A DNA stretch of 44,147 nucleotides from an uncultured Flavobacteriales bacterium (GTDB lineage: Bacteria; Bacteroidota; Bacteroidia; Flavobacteriales; UBA1820). The notes below the pieces were generated by a model. It did not search any database. It saw nothing but the letters and a program-made list of their open reading frames with translations, and was not told where the DNA came from. Below are positions 1 to 8,813 of this stretch, in pieces. Location of the stretch: the NCBI GenBank assembly GCA_938023515.1, contig CALJDR010000098.1, positions 1 to 44,147 of the forward strand, in the 5' to 3' direction. The translations under genes were made by a program, and so were the position numbers. Numbering within the stretch: the stretch's first letter is position 1; each line of letters starts with the position of its first letter.

Positions 1-57
1 CAGCCCCTGAAGACACTGGCGGTAGACACCGCCTTCGAAACGGAAAACGCCAAATAA
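1..57 (+). CDS. C-terminal tail of an unidentified protein (partial)
   Basis: An open frame enters from the left edge and ends in TAA at 55-57, giving an 18-residue tail ending ...ETENAK. It lies 12 bp upstream of the hydrolase at 70 on the same strand, so the two may be co-transcribed. Too little is present to assign a family; the upstream contig sequence is needed. Confidence 0.5.
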   Translation, partial: QPLKTLAVDTAFETENAK

Positions 58-69
58 ACCATACCTGCT

Positions 70-1083
70 ATGAAAACAAAAAAACACCGGATACTCTCTG
101 TCGCGGGTACGATTGTCATTCTCCTGACCATTCTTTACCTGACTGGCCCGCGCCCCGAAAAACCCGCCCTGTCCACCGCTTTTCCTACCGTACCCTCTTC
201 CTTAATTGCGCTTCAGGACAGCATAAATACGGCGGAACAGAAGCTCGGGAACGTAAAGAAAGACAATGAGGCCCGCATTTTCTGGCACGCCGATACGATA
301 GCCCGCACGGAATATGTCCTGTTGTACCTGCACGGGTACAGCGCATCGCGGCTCGAAGGCGAACCGGTAACCACCGACTTTGCCGCCCGGTACGGATGCA
401 ACCTGTACGCTCCCCGCCTGTGCGCACACGGGCTGGACGCGAAAGAGCCGCTATTGGATATGACCGCCGAATGCCTGTGGGAAAGCGCAAAGAACGCCTT
501 AGCTATCGCCGAAAAGCTGGGCGATAGAGTCATCATAATGAGTACGTCCACCGGCGGGACGCTCGCCCTGTACCTGGCAGCTACTTATCCGGAAAAAGTC
601 ACGGCCCTTATCAATATTTCCCCCAACATCCTGCCGGCCGACTTCGGGGTAAAACTCCTGGACGGCCCGTGGGGATTGCAGATCGCCCGGTTGGTGATGG
701 GAGGCAAGTATATGCCGATAAACCCGGATTCCTACCACCCGGAGGCTTGGAGCGAAGGGGCCCGGCTGGAATCCACCGTACAGTTGCAGGTATTGGTCGA
801 TGCCACAATGAACCGGAAAACTTTTGAAAAGATAACTGCACCGAGCCTTACCCTGTCCTATTACAAGGACAAAGAACATCAGGACGGGACTGTACGGGTA
901 AGCGAGATCCGGAAGATGGTATCCGAGCTGGGCACTTCGGCCCGCGAGAATGTGTATGTGGAATTGCCGGAGGTAGGAGTGCACCCAATGGCCTGTGGGA
1001 TCGTTTCAAAAGATATCCCTTCGGTCGAAAAAACCATTTTCTCTTTTTCGGAAAAGATCCTCGGGCTGAAAGTCCGTAATTAG
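70..1083 (+). CDS. Membrane-anchored alpha/beta-fold hydrolase
   Basis: This 337-residue protein starts with a basic tip and one hydrophobic segment (about residues 8-25), which fits a signal anchor or uncleaved signal peptide, so the catalytic part should lie outside the cytoplasm. The fold is indicated by the oxyanion-side motif LHGY (87-90), the nucleophile elbow S-T-S-T-G (158-162, Ser160), an acidic stretch KDKEHQD (266-272) that can supply Asp, and His305 in VHP near the C terminus. The family is serine esterases, lipases and carboxylesterases; the substrate cannot be told. The elbow has Ser in place of the usual first Gly of G-x-S-x-G. The gene runs convergent to the LuxR-type gene, and their stop codons share three bases (1081-1082 overlap plus one flanking base on each side). 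Confidence 0.85.
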   Translation: MKTKKHRILSVAGTIVILLTILYLTGPRPEKPALSTAFPTVPSSLIALQDSINTAEQKLGNVKKDNEARIFWHADTIARTEYVLLYLHGYSASRLEGEPVTTDFAARYGCNLYAPRLCAHGLDAKEPLLDMTAECLWESAKNALAIAEKLGDRVIIMSTSTGGTLALYLAATYPEKVTALINISPNILPADFGVKLLDGPWGLQIARLVMGGKYMPINPDSYHPEAWSEGARLESTVQLQVLVDATMNRKTFEKITAPSLTLSYYKDKEHQDGTVRVSEIRKMVSELGTSARENVYVELPEVGVHPMACGIVSKDIPSVEKTIFSFSEKILGLKVRN

Positions 1084-1631
1084 AACTCGATATCGGACGG
1101 GGAAACGTATCCGTTGATGATCGCGTAGAAAGTAAGGCCGGATACGGTCTTGATTCCTGTTTTGGCCGTAATATTCTTTCGGTGCGTGAGGACGGTATTG
1201 AAACTGATGGACAAACGGTCGGCGATCTCTTTGTTTATCGCACCGGAGGCGATTTGGCGAAGCACCTGTATTTCGCGATCGGTCAACACTTTACTACGCT
1301 CCTGATCTTCGCAGCCGTCCGAAAAGAAGGCCTCAATAGCGCCTAATATCTCCTGCACACTGGCAAATACGTCAAGACGACACGTACCGCAACCCTGCTG
1401 CCCCGCAGAAAGGTGCATTACTTTTACACCCGAAAGCATAAGGCCGTACAAATCCGTCAATCCTTCATCGATAAAATAATGGTCATAACCGCCTGGAAGC
1501 CCGTTTTCCAGTTCTTCCACAGGGAACAGATCCGTCTCCACCGGCGAAAAATAGGATACCAGCATATTCTGAAGACCTGTCGCCCGCAAAGTATCCTGGG
1601 AAATAACCGCTATTCTTCGGGTGTTTCGCAT
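1080..1631 (-). CDS. LuxR-type helix-turn-helix transcriptional regulator
   Basis: This 183-residue protein ends in a clear LuxR/GerE DNA-binding domain (about 115-176): LTDREIQVLRQIASG, then the recognition region NTVLTHRKNITAKTGI. The N-terminal part (about 5-105) has the length and hydrophobic pattern of a response-regulator receiver (IAVISQD at the first strand) but lacks the usual acidic pocket and a convincing phospho-acceptor Asp. It is therefore probably not controlled by a histidine kinase. A CxxC pair (Cys81, Cys84) lies in this degenerate domain and could be a redox or metal site, which is inference. The gene starts 2 bp after the stop of the upstream hemerythrin-like gene, so the two are translationally coupled and likely act together. 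Confidence 0.85.
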   Translation of the reverse strand: MRNTRRIAVISQDTLRATGLQNMLVSYFSPVETDLFPVEELENGLPGGYDHYFIDEGLTDLYGLMLSGVKVMHLSAGQQGCGTCRLDVFASVQEILGAIEAFFSDGCEDQERSKVLTDREIQVLRQIASGAINKEIADRLSISFNTVLTHRKNITAKTGIKTVSGLTFYAIINGYVSPSDIEF

Positions 1632-1633
1632 CG

Positions 1634-2335
1634 TTATCCCCGTTTTTCAGCTTTCTCCATCGCCGCTACAGCCGGCTCCAGAATACGGTAACGGATACGG
1701 TCGTGCTGTTTCACATCCCGTTCGAGAGCCGACACAGCAAACAGAACAGCATAGCAGAGGTTCCGGTCGTAATCCCCCGTCAAATGGCGGATCATCACGC
1801 TCTTTATATCATGGAGTAGCTCCCATCCGCTATCCTGGGTATCATCTTCCTGCCGGATCGACTGCCGGTCGGAAATTTGGGAATGGCCGGCACAAAGTCC
1901 GGAGACATACGGAAAAAACGAGCATTCATCCCGTTCGATACGTTCCAGCAGTAGATTCCGTGCCCGGGAGAAAATATTCGCGACCATCATCAGAGATGGA
2001 TTTTGGCCGGCGGCAGAAGCGACAAAACCCTTCAGATGGCGTTCTATATTGGGTAACTGATAATTGCGGTAATACTGATTGGTCTTACGCAGATAATCGA
2101 TAATTTGTTCGACATGAAACGCAGCGAATTTCTTTTCGGGAAAATAATCCTCGTTCAGAAAGGTATTGAGTACCGTCAGGAAAAAACCGGTATCGATTAC
2201 ATGCTCGGCACAGACCGTTCCGACCGTTTTGTCGGCCATACCCAGGGGAATACCGAAACGACCCAATAAAGGAATCAGCGAGACGTTCTCTTCGAGTATC
2301 CCGCCAAGCGACATATCTTCGTAAATAAGCAGCAT
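1634..2335 (-). CDS. Hemerythrin-like (RIC-type) diiron protein
   Basis: A 233-residue protein. Residues 1-60 resemble the short ScdA/RIC N-terminal domain but without its cysteines. The rest is a helical bundle with hemerythrin-style ligands: His74, His100, Glu131/Glu137 before CSFFPY, His175, His184, and HDRIRYRILEP around His211. In this family such residues hold a non-heme diiron centre that binds oxygen or nitric oxide, or repairs iron-sulfur clusters. It is the first gene of an operon with the LuxR-type regulator at 1080-1631 (2 bp gap). An exact -7 box TACCTTTG (minus strand, 2355-2362) lies 20 bp before the start. A role as sensor partner of the regulator is inference; a simple stress-protection role is the alternative. 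Confidence 0.8.
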   Translation of the reverse strand: MLLIYEDMSLGGILEENVSLIPLLGRFGIPLGMADKTVGTVCAEHVIDTGFFLTVLNTFLNEDYFPEKKFAAFHVEQIIDYLRKTNQYYRNYQLPNIERHLKGFVASAAGQNPSLMMVANIFSRARNLLLERIERDECSFFPYVSGLCAGHSQISDRQSIRQEDDTQDSGWELLHDIKSVMIRHLTGDYDRNLCYAVLFAVSALERDVKQHDRIRYRILEPAVAAMEKAEKRG

Positions 2336-2354
2336 GACTTTCTTCGATTATAGG

Positions 2355-2362
2355 CAAAGGTA
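2355..2362 (-). promoter_or_regulatory. Bacteroidetes -7 promoter box for the hemerythrin/LuxR operon
   Basis: The minus strand reads TACCTTTG, an exact match to the phylum consensus TAnnTTTG, placed 20 bp upstream of the ATG at 2335. No TTG at the ideal -33 spacing is seen. It sits only 25 bp from the hemD terminator, so the operon starts independently of the upstream transcript. Confidence 0.6.
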
Positions 2363-2387
2363 AGATTTTCCCCGATACGACCGGAAC

Positions 2388-2417
2388 AAAAAAAACCGGC
2401 CATCCTTGGACAGCCGG
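2388..2417 (-). terminator. Intrinsic terminator after hemD
   Basis: On the minus strand a stem CCGGC...GCCGG, extended by an inner TCC/GGA pairing, is followed by eight T residues. It lies 26 bp beyond the hemD stop and closes the long minus-strand run of genes. Confidence 0.8.
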
Positions 2418-2442
2418 ACTTGGTATATTTTAGTATACGGTT

Positions 2443-3186
2443 TTATTTGTTCGCTACTTTAATGTATTCCTGGAGGGCCATTGCCATCGACGGCACCTCC
2501 GGAGACGGGGCTTTGATATCTACCGTAAGGCCGCAGGATTCCGCTTCTTTGAACGTAGAAACCCCGAACGTGGCAATACGAGTATCCTCTTGTTTAAAAT
2601 CGGGAAAATTATGAAACATCGATTTCAAGGCCGCAGGCGTAAAGAAAGCCAGAATATCGTATTTTTTATCTTTCAAAGAAGAAAGATCCGAATATACATT
2701 GTTATACAGGACGGCACGGTCCCATTTTATCCCTGTTTCATCGAGTGTGGCCGGAATCTCCGGACGTAAACTGTCGGAAGTAGGCATCAGGAAAGTTTCT
2801 GTGCGGTGTTTTTTGATCAGCTTAACTACGTCCTCAAAAACCTTGCCCCCGATATATATCTTGCGTTTACGGTATACTACATATTTTTGAAGATAGTAGG
2901 CTATCGTTTCCGTCTGACAGAAATATTTCATGGTATCGGGAACCTTGAAGCGCATTTCATCCGCAATACGAAAATAATGGTCCACCGCATTTTTACTATT
3001 GAGGATAAGTGCCGTATAATTCTTCAGATCGATCTTTTGCTTCCGGACGGCTGACGCATCCACCCCTTCCACCCGGGAAAAAGGCATGAAGTCTACCTTG
3101 ACTCCGAATTTCTGTTCCAATTCGACATAAGGCGAACCTTCCGCTTTAGGCTCCTGCTGGGAAACGAGTATAGTTTTTACCTTCAT
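2443..3186 (-). CDS. hemD: Uroporphyrinogen-III synthase
   Basis: This 247-residue protein matches the divergent Bacteroidetes form of HemD. It has two alternating alpha/beta domains joined by a hinge, with ALILNSKNAVDHYF in domain 1 and ILAFFTPAALKSMF in domain 2 as the paired conserved segments. The enzyme closes linear hydroxymethylbilane into uroporphyrinogen III with inversion of ring D, a step to heme, siroheme and corrinoids; HemD sequences are poorly conserved in general. It follows the DUF4271 gene by 46 bp, an arrangement common in this phylum, and is the last gene before the terminator at 2388-2417. No other heme-synthesis gene lies in the window. Confidence 0.85.
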   Translation of the reverse strand: MKVKTILVSQQEPKAEGSPYVELEQKFGVKVDFMPFSRVEGVDASAVRKQKIDLKNYTALILNSKNAVDHYFRIADEMRFKVPDTMKYFCQTETIAYYLQKYVVYRKRKIYIGGKVFEDVVKLIKKHRTETFLMPTSDSLRPEIPATLDETGIKWDRAVLYNNVYSDLSSLKDKKYDILAFFTPAALKSMFHNFPDFKQEDTRIATFGVSTFKEAESCGLTVDIKAPSPEVPSMAMALQEYIKVANK

Positions 3187-3232
3187 TTTCTGTTAGAATT
3201 GCGCCGCCGGGCGGGGCGAGTGAGTTTTTTGT

Positions 3233-3895
3233 TCAGGCCAATGCCTGTTTCAGTATATTCCAGGCAATGAGAACTGGGCAAATTTCAACGATGCAAAGAT
3301 AAAGAATAAAATAGAAAAAATAACCTGCATTTCTCAGTAAATATTCAACCATCACGGCCAGGTATACCACAATATAGAAAACAAAGCCCCACAACAGTAA
3401 ATTATCGCCAAAACGGTCGGCAGAAAATCCCGAATAGGTACACAAAAAAAATACGGCCAACCCATACACCCCGAAAGCCAGCCGCATCGCCACTCCCTTT
3501 TCAATAGCGGCCTGGGCAAAGGCCCGCATATCGAACAACCAAGCCAGAAATGTATCCGTCAAATACCTGAAAAAAAGATAAGCTAACGCTACAGCAAATA
3601 CCAAAGCCATGAACGGCATTGAAAAGCCCTTCCCGAGATAGTTTTCGCATAGGTACGTCGAAAAAAATACCGAAAATGTGAACGCGAACAGGACCACGCT
3701 CAATACCTGATAAGCCGTATAGGTACGCGTATTACGCTGTTCGGAATTGAGTCCGGAAAAATAGAACAAATGGCGCGTATCCCGTCGGAAGAGTTCGGGA
3801 TACATATATTCCAGCAACACGACGAATGCAAACCCGGCCAGCAGTACGAAAAACAGCGGCGAGCTTTCCCCTGCGGCGCGGGAGACCTCTATCAT
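3233..3895 (-). CDS. DUF4271 integral membrane protein
   Basis: A 220-residue protein with about six hydrophobic helices (for example 14-30, 62-82, 91-110, 135-153, 165-187, 194-212) and few charged loops, matching DUF4271, a Bacteroidetes family of unknown function usually encoded next to hemD. The start overlaps the stop of the upstream glycosyltransferase by 4 bp (ATGA), so translation is coupled. The link with hemD suggests an envelope role near heme or isoprenoid-lipid steps, but nothing in the sequence shows a reaction. Confidence 0.8.
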   Translation of the reverse strand: MIEVSRAAGESSPLFFVLLAGFAFVVLLEYMYPELFRRDTRHLFYFSGLNSEQRNTRTYTAYQVLSVVLFAFTFSVFFSTYLCENYLGKGFSMPFMALVFAVALAYLFFRYLTDTFLAWLFDMRAFAQAAIEKGVAMRLAFGVYGLAVFFLCTYSGFSADRFGDNLLLWGFVFYIVVYLAVMVEYLLRNAGYFFYFILYLCIVEICPVLIAWNILKQALA

Positions 3896-5271
3896 GGCTT
3901 TACGGAAAGCTTTACGGTAATACTGTCCGGTGCGTACCGGTCTATCCAGCGGCCGCGCAGTTCTTTCTTACCGACACGGATGATCACCTCATCGCTTTCC
4001 CCGTCCAGATACAACACCCGCTGGCCGAGTATCTGGTCTTTGATAGGGAATATATCGTATTGATTGCGCCGCCCGCCGGGCGTTCGGGCGCTGAACGACG
4101 GCTCATTGGTATAATACGCATACATCGAGGCTTTCTGGTAACTGTCGCGAAACAGGACAGGCGCATCGCCGGCTACTTCATGGATACCGGCCGCCCATTC
4201 TTTCTGGTGATGGTACGGCGTATCGAGCGAAGGGATGAAAAACGCAATGCGTATCACGAATAGCAGGACCGCCGACACGAGCGAAGCGACGACAAAATAG
4301 CGGGCCTTACCTTCGCTGCGCAGCACGTAATGGAACGTGAAATAAATGGCAGGGATGATGGCCACCACCGTCCAGTGCGGTTCTACATGTCCTTTGAACG
4401 TCATAAAGAAGAAAAATATCAGGAAGCCCCAGAACAGGAACCGCATCGTACGGGCCAGCGGGGTCTTTATCTTTCCGCCTTTCACCACGGCCGCTATCAT
4501 GACCGGGAACAGGAATGGGCCGAACACAGCCAGTTGGTTGAGCGGATATTCCCAAGTGTACTGAAATTTATAGGCTTTGGTGGCCGTGCGTTCATATAAA
4601 TGATAAGAAAGCGAAGGAAATCCGTTTTCCACCTGCCATACGATATGCGGAATGAACAGTATGAGAGCCGTAACGAGGGCAACATAAAAATACTTATTTC
4701 GCAGAAGCTTCAGGTTGGCCAGTACCACAAAGAACAACACGAGCACCCCGTGATATTTGCTGTACAGCATCGCCGCCGCCAAAACTCCGAGCAGCACCGC
4801 TTTGAGTCCGTTTTCGCTTTTCAAAAACCACCGGTAGGCCAGCAGGAACAACGATGCAAAGAACAGCAGCGGGCCGTCCGGCACGAGAATAAATCCGTAC
4901 ACGCTGACCATTGGGATAGACAGCGCGAGCAGGATGAACACATTGACGTATTTATACTTGTCCTTGAACTCGATGATACGCCATACCGCATACAGGAACA
5001 AGGTCGAAGAAACGGCCGAAAACAAGCGGAATCCCAGCACCTTGCCAAACATATTGATCCCCAGCAAGGCAAAAGTCCCCACCATAGGCGGATGGTCGAA
5101 ATACCCCCACGCCGGGAACATGGCATACATGTAATAGTAAGGCTCATCCTCGTTGAGCCCGGAAAAGACCCCTTGGACATAGCTGAGCACAAACCACAGG
5201 AGCAGGAAGACGCGGAACTTCTCCCGCGCCCACACCGTATCCCGGGTGGTTAGGAAATTCAGTGCGTTCAT
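3892..5271 (-). CDS. Glycosyltransferase family 39 (ArnT/PMT-like) membrane protein
   Basis: A 459-residue polytopic protein with the GT39 hallmarks: an acidic DE pair in the first outer loop (EDEPYY, 41-46, Asp42-Glu43) and GYFDHPP (56-62), followed by about ten membrane helices and a soluble C-terminal part from about residue 340. GT-C enzymes of this kind move a sugar from a polyprenyl-phosphate donor to an envelope acceptor on the periplasmic side. The acceptor could be lipid A, glycan or protein, and cannot be told. It sits between the LysM/periplasmic-binding gene (23 bp upstream) and DUF4271 (4 bp overlap), so it is part of an envelope-themed operon. Confidence 0.85.
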   Translation of the reverse strand: MNALNFLTTRDTVWAREKFRVFLLLWFVLSYVQGVFSGLNEDEPYYYMYAMFPAWGYFDHPPMVGTFALLGINMFGKVLGFRLFSAVSSTLFLYAVWRIIEFKDKYKYVNVFILLALSIPMVSVYGFILVPDGPLLFFASLFLLAYRWFLKSENGLKAVLLGVLAAAMLYSKYHGVLVLFFVVLANLKLLRNKYFYVALVTALILFIPHIVWQVENGFPSLSYHLYERTATKAYKFQYTWEYPLNQLAVFGPFLFPVMIAAVVKGGKIKTPLARTMRFLFWGFLIFFFFMTFKGHVEPHWTVVAIIPAIYFTFHYVLRSEGKARYFVVASLVSAVLLFVIRIAFFIPSLDTPYHHQKEWAAGIHEVAGDAPVLFRDSYQKASMYAYYTNEPSFSARTPGGRRNQYDIFPIKDQILGQRVLYLDGESDEVIIRVGKKELRGRWIDRYAPDSITVKLSVKP

Positions 5272-5294
5272 AGTTTTTATTTGTCAGGAACCCC

Positions 5295-7097
5295 TCAGTA
5301 CAACAACACCGTACCATGCCGGGCGTCGTGCATCAGGATATACACATCGGTATTGATATATCCCCCCCCGAGGTATTTGATGAACCGGAAACGGTCGGCC
5401 ACCTGTTCGCTGGGATGGGATGTAATCGCTTTTTCATTGTCGGGCTCTACCGCCATACGGGTCAACAGGTCGTACGTCACATCGAAACCGGAAAGGGAGT
5501 ACGTACCCGGAACTTCGCGGTAGCGCTTGCGGAAACTGCGGACAAAATCATGATACTGCGCCTTACCCGTATTCTCGAAATGTCGTTCGGCATAAATGAA
5601 ACGGGTGCGCGCTGCCGCCTGCCCCTGGGTATCCTCCATGAGCTTCTTGGCGCGGGTATCGGCTTCAAAACCATACACGTCCACTTCATCCAGCCGGTTG
5701 GATTGTTCCACAGCCTGAAGCACTTCCACGGTCGTGGACGAGGTAAGGGCCGGCACTACCAAGGACATAGGAACCCCCTGTTTGATCATTTCCCCCAAAC
5801 GGCGAGCATTCTCCCCCAAGTCCGTATCAAGTACCGCAATGCCGGCAGAACCGGCGATGGAAGACAATGCTTTCTTTATTTTTTCTATTTGCCCCCCCTG
5901 CTGGGTGGACGAAGCCACGATAACGATATGCTGCGGCGAAGCCATATTGTCCTTCATATAACGGAGCATCGCATCCTGAAGGTCTTCGGCCGAAGCGGAC
6001 ACCTGGAGAATATTGGAAGACCCCACCACATTGTGTTTGGTGGAGAACGGCGATACGACGATCGCTTTTTTCCCGTCCAGGTTCCGGGCCACGCGTTCCA
6101 CGATCTCGGCAAACAACGGGCCGATAATTACATCGGTCTGCGAAAAATCGTTTACCCGCATCAGGCTGTCTACCGCCGCCGTATCCCGCCGGGTATCGAA
6201 CACCCGCACGTCGGCTACCAATCCCTGTCCGGCCAGTGAATCGAGGGCCATTTTGACACCCATATAAAAACTCAGCGCCACCTGGGAATCCGCCAGCCGT
6301 TTGGCCGGCGGGGCCCCGATCAGCGAATCGGCCCTGTCCAGATAAAAAGGAAGCATGACGTCCACTTTCAGGAAACGTTTGACATCGAGTTGTTCGGCCG
6401 CCGGGGCAGCAGCCGGCACATCATGCCGTACCGTATCAACCCCAACCATCCACGAAGAGGCTTGAACAGTATCCCGGGGCTTTTCCTGCCCCTGCGGACG
6501 GTTCTCCGGCCGGAACTGCTCCTGCCTGTTCGGCCGGTTCGTTACCTGTCCGGAAGGCGTAAGAGCCTGGGAGCGCCCCTGTGTTTGAATTTGAGCTTGG
6601 GTCTGGTTTTGCGTCGGCTCCAGCACTTTATCTTCCACGCTCACCACCGGTATCCGCAGCTCCATCCCTATTTTAAGCACGGAGGTCTTGAGTTCCGGAT
6701 TGTATTCTTTGAGCATATCCTGGGTAATCCCCCACTGGCGGGAGATGCCGTATACCGTTTCCTTCGGGGCCACGACATGAGTGGTGAACTCGACCGGCTT
6801 GGGAGGTTCGGGTACGGCGGGCTGCGGATTCTGGGCCGCCAGTTCTTTCTGCCGTTCGCGTTCTTTCCGCTCTTTTTTGGACGGCACCACCAGAATGTCT
6901 CGTGCTTTTACCTCACGGCCTTTATACTCTTTATTGTATTCCAAAAGCTCGTCCACCGTCATACCGAACCGGTCGGCGATGGTCTGCATCGTGTCGCTTT
7001 TTTTTGCCCGGTACGTTTCCACCGCCTGGGCATTTGCCGGCAGGGAAAACGCCGCCAAGATCAGAACGGCTATGGCTCTTTTGAAAAATGCAGGCAT
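5295..7097 (-). CDS. LysM repeats fused to a type-1 periplasmic-binding fold
   Basis: A 600-residue exported protein: signal peptide 1-23 (cleavage near ANA-QA), LysM domain 1 at about 27-72 and LysM domain 2 at about 106-151, a Gln/Pro-rich linker at about 155-235, then a domain of about 360 residues with the pattern of class-1 periplasmic-binding proteins (VDVMLPFYLDRAD, then VIIGPLFAEIVERVA). LysM binds the glycan of peptidoglycan. The second fold is that of amino-acid receptors and also of LpoA, which activates a peptidoglycan synthase. No transporter genes lie nearby, so a wall-bound regulator is more likely than nutrient uptake; that is inference. It begins 115 bp after guaA on the same strand, with no exact promoter box found in the gap. 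Confidence 0.85.
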   Translation of the reverse strand: MPAFFKRAIAVLILAAFSLPANAQAVETYRAKKSDTMQTIADRFGMTVDELLEYNKEYKGREVKARDILVVPSKKERKERERQKELAAQNPQPAVPEPPKPVEFTTHVVAPKETVYGISRQWGITQDMLKEYNPELKTSVLKIGMELRIPVVSVEDKVLEPTQNQTQAQIQTQGRSQALTPSGQVTNRPNRQEQFRPENRPQGQEKPRDTVQASSWMVGVDTVRHDVPAAAPAAEQLDVKRFLKVDVMLPFYLDRADSLIGAPPAKRLADSQVALSFYMGVKMALDSLAGQGLVADVRVFDTRRDTAAVDSLMRVNDFSQTDVIIGPLFAEIVERVARNLDGKKAIVVSPFSTKHNVVGSSNILQVSASAEDLQDAMLRYMKDNMASPQHIVIVASSTQQGGQIEKIKKALSSIAGSAGIAVLDTDLGENARRLGEMIKQGVPMSLVVPALTSSTTVEVLQAVEQSNRLDEVDVYGFEADTRAKKLMEDTQGQAAARTRFIYAERHFENTGKAQYHDFVRSFRKRYREVPGTYSLSGFDVTYDLLTRMAVEPDNEKAITSHPSEQVADRFRFIKYLGGGYINTDVYILMHDARHGTVLLY

Positions 7098-7212
7098 ATC
7101 TCGCTATATATTTCTTTGTCTCTTTTTAATTATCTGCCATTACAGAGGCAACTGTTCCAGTCCTGTCCCGGAAACCATACCTCTTGCCATACCTTAATTC
7201 ACACAACACGTA

Positions 7213-8739
7213 TTATTCCCATTCGATGGTGGCCGGCGGTTTGGAACTGATGTCGTACACCACGCGGTTCACCCCTTTCACCTTGTTGATGATATCGTTG
7301 GATACCTTGGCCAGGAATTCGTAGGGGAGGTGCGACCAGTCGGCCGTCATCCCATCGGTAGAACCGACCGCGCGCAGGGCCACTACCCGTTCATAGGTAC
7401 GCTCGTCGCCCATCACCCCTACCGACTGGATCGGCAGCAGGATCGCTCCGGCCTGCCATACCTTTTTGTAGAGGTCCCACTGGCGCAGGGACGAAATAAA
7501 GATATCGTCCACTTCCTGAAGGATCTGTACCTTTTCCGGGGTGATGTCGCCCAGTATCCGGATGGCCAGTCCCGGCCCGGGGAACGGGTGGCGGGAGAGG
7601 AGTTCGTCGGAAATTCCCAAGGTAGCCCCTACCCGACGGACTTCGTCTTTGAACAGGGTACGGAGCGGTTCGACCACTTTCAGTTTCATATAATCGGGCA
7701 GGCCCCCTACATTGTGGTGGCTCTTGATGGTGGCCGACGGGCCTTTCACGGAGCAGGATTCTATCACGTCGGGATAGATCGTCCCCTGTGCCAGCCATTT
7801 GGCATCCTTTATCTTGGCGGCTTCGGCATCAAACACCTCAATGAAAGCAGCTCCAATGGCTTTGCGCTTCTTTTCGGGATCGGTCACTCCGGCAAGGGCC
7901 TTATAAAAGCGCTCCGACGCATCGACACCTATTATATTCAGCCCCATATGCTTATACTGAGCCAACACGTTGTCGAACTCGTTCTTGCGAAGAAGGCCGT
8001 TATTGACGAAAATACAGGTGAGGTTATCGCCTATCGCCTTGGACAGCAGTACGCCCGCCACGGTAGAATCCACGCCGCCGGAGAGCCCCAGCACGACCCG
8101 GTCTTCGCCTACGGTCTTTTTGAGTGCCTGCACCGTGCTTTCCACAAAAGAATCCGGCGTCCAGTCCTGTTTCAATCCCGCTACCCCGACCAGAAAATTG
8201 CGGAGCAACTGCATACCGTGTTCGGAATGGTACACCTCGGGGTGGAACTGGATACCGTACGTATCCTCGCCGGCCACATGATAGGCCGCTACGGGCACAT
8301 CAGTCGTAGAAGCGATAATGCGAAAGCCCGAAGGGAGGCTCTTTATCGTATCCCCGTGGCTCATCCACACCTGCGTCTCTACCGGAATGTCTTTCAGTAG
8401 CGGATCGGCCGCATCGATCTGGACGATATTGGCACGGCCGTATTCCCGCACCTGGCTGGGCATGACTTCCCCGCCGTATTTTTGCGCCATATACTGCGCC
8501 CCGTAACATACGCCCAGCAGCGGCATTTTTCCGCGTATTCCTGAAAGGTCTATCTGGGGAGCATCCGGCTGGCGCACCGAATAAGGGCTCCCACTCAGGA
8601 TGACCGCCCCGTAACCGGATACGTCCGGCAATTTGTTGAACGGGTGTATTTCACAATAAATGTTGAGTTCGCGCACGCGGCGTGCGATCAGCTGGGTGTA
8701 CTGCGAACCGAAATCGAGTATAAGGACTTTATTCTGCAT
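7213..8739 (-). CDS. guaA: GMP synthase (glutamine-hydrolysing)
   Basis: A 508-residue protein from the chosen ATG at 8739; a longer in-frame start at 8808 adds 23 residues that do not fit the family, whose members begin right at the VLILDFGSQYTQ strand. The class-I amidotransferase domain has Cys78 in GVCYGAQ and His166/Glu168 in GIQFHPE. The ATP-pyrophosphatase P-loop is SGGVDS (220-225). The C-terminal dimerisation domain ends in the diagnostic SKPPATIEWE. It converts XMP, ATP and glutamine to GMP in the cytoplasm. It lies inside a minus-strand run between SIMPL and LysM genes. No purine or guanine riboswitch is seen in the 74 bp leader. Confidence 0.97.
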   Translation of the reverse strand: MQNKVLILDFGSQYTQLIARRVRELNIYCEIHPFNKLPDVSGYGAVILSGSPYSVRQPDAPQIDLSGIRGKMPLLGVCYGAQYMAQKYGGEVMPSQVREYGRANIVQIDAADPLLKDIPVETQVWMSHGDTIKSLPSGFRIIASTTDVPVAAYHVAGEDTYGIQFHPEVYHSEHGMQLLRNFLVGVAGLKQDWTPDSFVESTVQALKKTVGEDRVVLGLSGGVDSTVAGVLLSKAIGDNLTCIFVNNGLLRKNEFDNVLAQYKHMGLNIIGVDASERFYKALAGVTDPEKKRKAIGAAFIEVFDAEAAKIKDAKWLAQGTIYPDVIESCSVKGPSATIKSHHNVGGLPDYMKLKVVEPLRTLFKDEVRRVGATLGISDELLSRHPFPGPGLAIRILGDITPEKVQILQEVDDIFISSLRQWDLYKKVWQAGAILLPIQSVGVMGDERTYERVVALRAVGSTDGMTADWSHLPYEFLAKVSNDIINKVKGVNRVVYDISSKPPATIEWE

Positions 8740-8813
8740 AAATCGGGGCCTAAGCCCTGTTTTTGGTTTATTATTCTGTTTTTTGTCGCTTCTGTCCAAC
8801 CAGGCCATCCGAT

